Assembly (NCBI RefSeq): GCF_003473485.1
Contig: NC_053045.1
Coordinates: forward strand, 26,076,494-26,140,493
Source of the DNA: Medicago truncatula
Lineage: Eukaryota > Streptophyta > Magnoliopsida > Fabales > Fabaceae
DNA length: 64,000 nt
Direction of reading: 5' to 3'
Shown here: in pieces, positions 59,181 to 64,000 of the stretch
Numbering within the stretch: the first letter of the stretch is position 1
Layout: each line of letters starts with the position of its first letter
Translations under genes and position numbers: made by a program
Notes under the pieces: model-generated
What the model was told of the DNA's origin: nothing
What the model saw: only the letters and a program-made list of their open reading frames with translations
Database searches by the model: none

Positions 59181-61951
59181 TTATAGTTTATAAACTGCAA
59201 TAAAAGGCATAAGAACACTTCCAATCCAAAGTTGACCATCTTTCTCCTCTACTTCACTCACTGCTCTAACAACTTTTCCCTCACTATCCTCCAATATCTG
59301 CAGCAATTTACCTTCAGGACTATACTTCACAATCACACCATGTAACTTACCTCCGATTTGAAACAGATATTGATTCTTTGTTGGTATTGGAAGCTTAAGT
59401 ATAGATTTCCTTATCTTTGGATATAAACCAGTATAGTATGCAAACATAGATCTTCTACAGTGAAGTGCCACCCAAAAATCACCATCTTCATTCACCCTCA
59501 CATTGTCGGGAGCTCCAGGTAGGATAGCTAAGATCTCCGATGTCCCATCCTTTTCTCCTTTTAACCAATATTTACGTAATCTACACAATAAGAAATTATT
59601 GAAATGAAAAGGTATCAATTATTAAAGTGACACTTCAGGGCTATGGTCAAACTCTAACCACTAAACTGATTATGACACCTCGTGGACAATATAATATATG
59701 ACTTGAAAACATTAAGCTTAGTTTATAGGTTAACACGCTCTTTTAGTTTTTTAATTCTTTCATCGAAATAAATCACTTTAAAAGAAAATAGCATGTTAAT
59801 CCTGCTATAGCAGATAAAATTTTCAAACAGGTAGCTCGATTAGTGAGCTTAGAACACCGAAATAGTACTAACTAAGAGGTCCAAGTTTCAAACCTAAGAA
59901 ACTAGCAAAACGCACTAATTTAATAACACTCTAACATTTGCTCATAAAAAAAAAGATGGCTAGCTAAAGAGGTAAGGTTTACAGACCTGCCGATAGACCC
60001 TTCACAAAAAACAAAGAAGGAACAATCTTTGCTTAAGGAAATGCCATTTGGGAATTGAACATTCCTCACTAGAACAGTGGTTTCCTTTGTTGCAGGGTTG
60101 TATTTCAAAACCTTTCCACTATCATCCCCGGAAAATACCAGCTGCATGAAATTCCTGTACAGAAATTATGTCAGAAACCAGACGATGAAATGAAAAACTT
60201 CAAGGTACATGCAATGCGAATAAAAAGCTTGACTTATGCAAAGAAAGTACGTATAGGAGTCAAAACTCAATAATCATCCCAGTTAAACCATTGTCCTTAA
60301 TAACACATTTTGCACATCAAAATTACTTCCACGAAACTTATATATGCAGGTAAGTGCCCTCTTAAGATCATGATTATTCCCTTCATGCAGTTCTCACATG
60401 TTTCCAAGGAACTTCAAATTTATTTGAATACTTTTTACACACAAAATGATGGAAATTTAAAAAATAATTAATTCAGCATCTGAAAGTTTAACAACAGAAC
60501 CATACCTCCTCTGATAAATAGAACTGCTTTCCGTAAAATAAACATTTCCTTCCGAATCAACATCGACATCGTTAGTGAATCTTAGAGGCACCCCTTCAGC
60601 CTCAGTTGCAAGAGATGTTGCTAAACCTCCCTCGGGCCCCACCTTCAACAGCCCAAGATATGCATCTGCAATGTACAATTCACCTGTTTTCTTGTCGAAT
60701 CTGAGTCCCAAAGGCCTTCCACATATGTGCTCAGTCTTCACATAACTAAATGGTGTCGCATTTGCTATGGGATTACATAGTGACCTGTTTTTGAAATAGA
60801 AATATAGAAGAAAGTTCATTACCATTTAATCAAAGGCTATTGCAAAAGACTTTTGCTAAAGCTTAAAAATAAGCTAAAACATGTTTTTTTTCCCTTTATC
60901 TTTTACTTAAAATTAATTTGTCATTTATTTTTAAAAGATTCATTTTGGTTATTTATCTTAGCAATGCTGAACAAACACATCCATCTACTACCTACATTAA
61001 ATTGTCCTAACTGTGAGTTGAGCTAGCCGTGAACTATCCAACTTAGCCTGTGACATGTCAAAATATCCATCAAATACCACTTACGTGGTTATTCTCTTCT
61101 CGAAAATCCCTAATTTCAGTAGGATTCATGATTTTCAAAGTTTGGACTTTGGACATGGGCTCGTGACATGCCACTGTAGGTTCTCTTCAATGGACATTCT
61201 AACTAAGGATTTATCAATATTCTAAACTGGATTTCCCTCAATGCAACTAATCTAAATTAGCATATCTCATTACTTCTAACTTCTAAATAGACACGTCAAA
61301 TAACATATAGACCATGGGCCTATTTAGATTAACTCATTTGAGCTTATATACTATTATACTAGCATTAGCACACTTTTGAGAGAACTTATATGAAAACAAC
61401 TCATGACATGTTTAGAGACTGTTTTCAGCTTATCTTCATAAGCTCTCTAGGATAGGTCTACGAAAACTGCTTACAGGTTTTATGAAAATAGTTTGACTTT
61501 ATTTCATCTCTCGTTATCGAACTAACTTATACAAAAGCTATGTTTGGCAAGGCCAATTCTCGAGCTTATAGTGGATAGCTTATAGCTTATAGTCCTAAGA
61601 AGGGAATTGTGATGTAACTTACCTGTTGGGCGAAGTGTAAGCAAAGTCAACCCAAGAAAGTCCATTCCAGAACAAAATTCTACCATCAGCAACACCAGTA
61701 TAAGGACCACGACCAAGAGGGTCAAACACAATGCTCTCAGGTCCTTGTACTTGGTTCAAAAACCTTATCTCTGATTTTTGCAACAAATTATGTTCGTCTT
61801 TGTCTTTAGGAACCTCAGACCAATCAGGCATGTCAACCTTTTTGGCCTCAAATTCTGGGAAATTTGCTATGGTACTGTGCTTGAATGGGTCTAGACCACA
61901 GTATAGAGCAAACAAGAGAAAGATAATGGCAATGGATTGAGTAAGAGTCAT
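59181..61951 (-). CDS. Strictosidine synthase-like protein (six-bladed propeller)
   Basis: It is a member of the plant SSL/APMAP-like calcium-dependent phosphotriesterase superfamily, probably in the secretory pathway or vacuole. Exons 61951-61623, 60784-60506, 60154-59987 and 59580-59181 join in phase for 391 aa, the usual size. A hydrophobic N-terminus (SIAIIFLLFALYCGL) acts as signal or anchor. Propeller motifs include GPESIVFDPLGRGPYTGVAD, GRPLGLRFDKKTGELYIADA, RFTNDVDVDSEGNVYFTESS, YNPATKETTVL and PGAPDNVRVNEDGDFWVALH. By eye, the stretch before KDGQLWIG reads RAVSEVEE. The catalytic Glu of true strictosidine synthase (HFEQIQEHDG region) appears replaced by Ser, so alkaloid condensation is unlikely. 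The true substrate is unknown. Intron 1 contains a MITE. Confidence 0.93.
61314..61560. mobile_element. hAT-like MITE in SSL intron 1
   Basis: It starts GGGCCTATTTAGATTAACTC and shares a core (GAAAACAACTCATGACATG, TCTTCATAAGCTCTCTAGGA) with the insertion at 42841-43082. The right end is unclear because GTTTGGCAAGGCC may belong to a second, adjoining repeat. Confidence 0.45.
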
Positions 61952-62292
61952 GATGTTATTGAATGGTTGAAATGTGAATGTTATGGTACTAAGATGAAAA
62001 TAGAATATGAGTGTAATTGGGTAGTGATGAATGAATAACGTGTTTGTTAGGTTTCAATTGAATAGTGGGTAGGTGAGGTAGCAAGCAACGTGTGTGGAAA
62101 TTGAAATCTTTGTTTCCCAATGTCTCTGTTTCAAGTTTCACCATACGTTGAATTTACCGGTTTGGAAGACAACATGGATCCCAAAATTTGGTAATTTTCC
62201 ATCAACAACTTCATTATAGTATAGGAGGAGTGTCAAAAAAAAAAAACTTTATTATAGATTGTTACATAATAAACAATTTATAATAAAAATTA

Positions 62293-63034
62293 AGTCGAAT
62301 ATATTTCAAAGTCGTTTAAGTTTGACGTTTTTATCGGATTAATTTTAAGTTTTTTAAGTTTGAGATTAGTTATTTAAGTCACACAACGCTTGCAATGTTA
62401 CTAACGAGGCTTATGTAGTTGTCAAACGCTGACGTGGCAAGGTTAAATCGCTAAAAAGATTTTTTTTTTTTTTGAGTTTGTTATGATCTTCTTCCTCTTT
62501 ATATACATCACCATTCATCATTTTCTCCCCCTTTTAAAACTCAAACCCAAAAAATCCAAGAGAAAAATACTGGGAATCGAAGTTTCATTCACCTCTTTTT
62601 CAACTCAATTTTAGTTTCAATTTGTTGTCTTAATGTGTTTTTCTGCTTCCAATTTTTCATCTTTATAGTTAAATTAGTATGATTTTTGCTCATTCCTTTT
62701 AAAATGTCAAACTTTTTCCTTATCTTGATAGTCGACTGTTAGGAGTCAACATCGAGAAGATAAAAATGTTTGATGTAATACTTAAGCCATGAAGCTCTCC
62801 CTTTTAATGAACTAGTCTTTTGGGTTTGACGTGCTTATTGAGAATTGGACCACGAAAAGGACTACATATTAGACTCAATTAAGGTGCTCCACCGAATATT
62901 TAACAAAGGTTGGATGAAAAAGGGTAACGTTACAAACGTTGTGTGACTTAAAGACCAATTTAAAAATTAAAAAACTTAAAAGACTAATTCGGTAAAAACA
63001 TTAAACTTAAATGTCCCCTAAATATATTTGACCT
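62293..63034. mobile_element. Long-TIR element (MULE-like) between SSL and F-box gene
   Basis: Inverted arms of roughly 110 bp face each other: left AAGTCACACAACG...AATGTTAC around 62385-62403, right GTAACGTTACAAACGTTGTG around 62923-62942, with matching outer arms (GAATATATTTCAAAG against AATATATTTGACC). Flanks AAAAATTAA and AAAAATTAT would fit a 9-bp target duplication, but the sequence is too AT-rich to be sure. The interior holds a TATA-like TTTATATAC and a CT-rich, leader-like stretch with no frame. Confidence 0.5.
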
Positions 63035-63275
63035 AAAAATTATTATCTTATGTGTATATATTGTAAAATTGTTAACGGTGAGAAATAGTGAAAATACAAT
63101 AAATATGAAGAAAAAATGAGGTAGATTAATTTCTTTTGAGAGAAATTAAAATTAAAATTAATTTGACTCAAAGTCATTGCCATTTAGACATTTTCGCTCT
63201 TACATATGAAAAATGAGCTAGATTTTAGAAGAATAATAATCGAGCAGAAAAAGTTGGAAATTGAGCGAAAGTGCG

Positions 63276-64000
63276 ATGGCGCCGGAGTTAACCTCTAAAC
63301 GACAGAAAGAAGAAGCAAACACCGGCGGAGCCACCGACAGATTAAGCACTCTACCAGAACCACTCTTATGCCACATCCTCTCCTTCCTCCCCACAAGAAC
63401 CTCCATAGCCACCCTTCCTCTCGTCTCTCGCCGCTGGAACAACCTCTGGAAGCATCTCGACGCCTTCCACTTCGACTCCAACACCGACTCCGACTCAAAT
63501 CCTAACAGAGAATTACGAAAGATTTTCAAAAGATTTGCGTTTTTCGTCAACGCCGTCCTCTCGCTCCGAAAATCCCGCGAGATTAGAAAGTTTCATCTCA
63601 GTTGTAGTATCTCTGATGTTTTCAAGTTTTCTGGAGACTGTGTTGATATGTGGCTCCGTGCTGCTATTGGACCCCACCTTCAAGAACTTTCTCTCGAGAT
63701 TGATAACTCCCGTGGAGCTCAACTTTTACTTCTTCCCAATTCATTCTTTCATTCTACCAATCTTGTTTCCCTCAGGTAACTTCATTTTCATGCTACTATC
63801 AACACACAAAATTTGTTTTTAGAATCTTTAGTCTTTTAGATGATACGTCGAAGCTTGCTTTATTGATTTATCTCAAATTATAAGGTAATATACATAGAAT
63901 GTTATGTAACCTATCTTTTGAAAATATTACAGTCTTATCGGTTCAATCCATGTGATGATTCAACATTCTTCAGTTCATTTTCCATCGCTCAAGATGTTGA
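63276..64000 (+). CDS. F-box protein (FBD/LRR type), 5' part, runs off the window
   Basis: It is the likely substrate adaptor of an SCF ubiquitin ligase. Exon 1 is 63276-63775. Exon 2 starts at 63933 in phase (AG/T CTT ATC) and continues past the window end. The F-box is at about residues 22-60 (LSTLPEPLLCHILSFLPTRT, LPLVSRRWNNLWKHL). After it come KIFKRFAFFVNAVLSLRKS and VDMWLRAAIGPHLQELSLEI, typical of F-box/FBD/LRR proteins, and exon 2 gives LIGSIHVMIQHSSVHFPSLK. The ATG at 63276 is the first in frame. The frame is open slightly further upstream, but only to a TTG. The FBD domain itself would lie outside the window. Confidence 0.9.

Noticed and set aside
1-64000. CRISPR array, operon, bacterial-type genes or ribosomal RNA
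   Set aside because: Spliced plant genes dominate, direct repeats lack regular spacers, and no rRNA-like stretch was recognised.

Overview
This is an AT-rich, repeat-laden stretch of a flowering-plant nuclear genome, most likely a legume close to Medicago, clover or pea. The reasons are spliced genes with GT/AG introns and plant-only families (FLA, OEP61, strictosidine synthase-like), tRNA-derived SINEs and GTTTGG-ended MITEs of the kind common in papilionoid legumes, and protein sequences close to plant orthologues as I remember them. Nothing prokaryotic is present. No database could be searched, so orthology is by recall and the exon models rest on splice sites, reading phase and family fit.

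Layout: 1-5.1 kb is transposon debris: a SINE, a probable LTR-type fossil, a MULE that has captured pieces of an RNA-binding protein gene, and a 5'-truncated LINE. 5.68-12.26 kb (+) is an 11-exon OEP61/TPR7 gene of 586 codons. 15.73-16.19 kb (+) is a short intronless gene of a Cys-rich plant family, and 16.81-18.20 kb (-) is a two-exon CXE15-like carboxylesterase. 18.3-38.9 kb is a mobile-element cluster with SINEs, MITEs, a complete CACTA element inside one copy of a 722-bp tandem duplication, a truncated FAR1/MULE-transposase gene, duplicated B3-like exons, a possible Helitron end and an orphan promoter-like block. 39.64-42.46 kb (+) is a three-exon FLA17-like fasciclin arabinogalactan protein. 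46.78-56.19 kb (-) is a 22-exon RFC1 gene (988 aa). 59.18-61.95 kb (-) is a four-exon strictosidine synthase-like gene. 63.28 kb to the end (+) is the start of an F-box gene.

The host genes do not form one pathway: they serve chaperone docking at membranes, ester hydrolysis, the cell wall/apoplast, DNA replication and repair, and probably protein turnover. From memory, the Arabidopsis counterparts fall into two chromosome-5 neighbourhoods, OEP61/RFC1/SSL near At5g21990-At5g22020 and FLA17/CXE15 near At5g06390-At5g06570. The window therefore looks like an interleaving of two blocks that Arabidopsis keeps apart, as expected after whole-genome duplication and gene loss. I found no undescribed multi-gene system. 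The most informative signals are nested insertions whose target-site duplications can be read directly, the gene-capturing MULE, and gene structures that single-ORF calling would miss (FLA17 exon 3, and an RFC1 first coding exon that holds only ATG).
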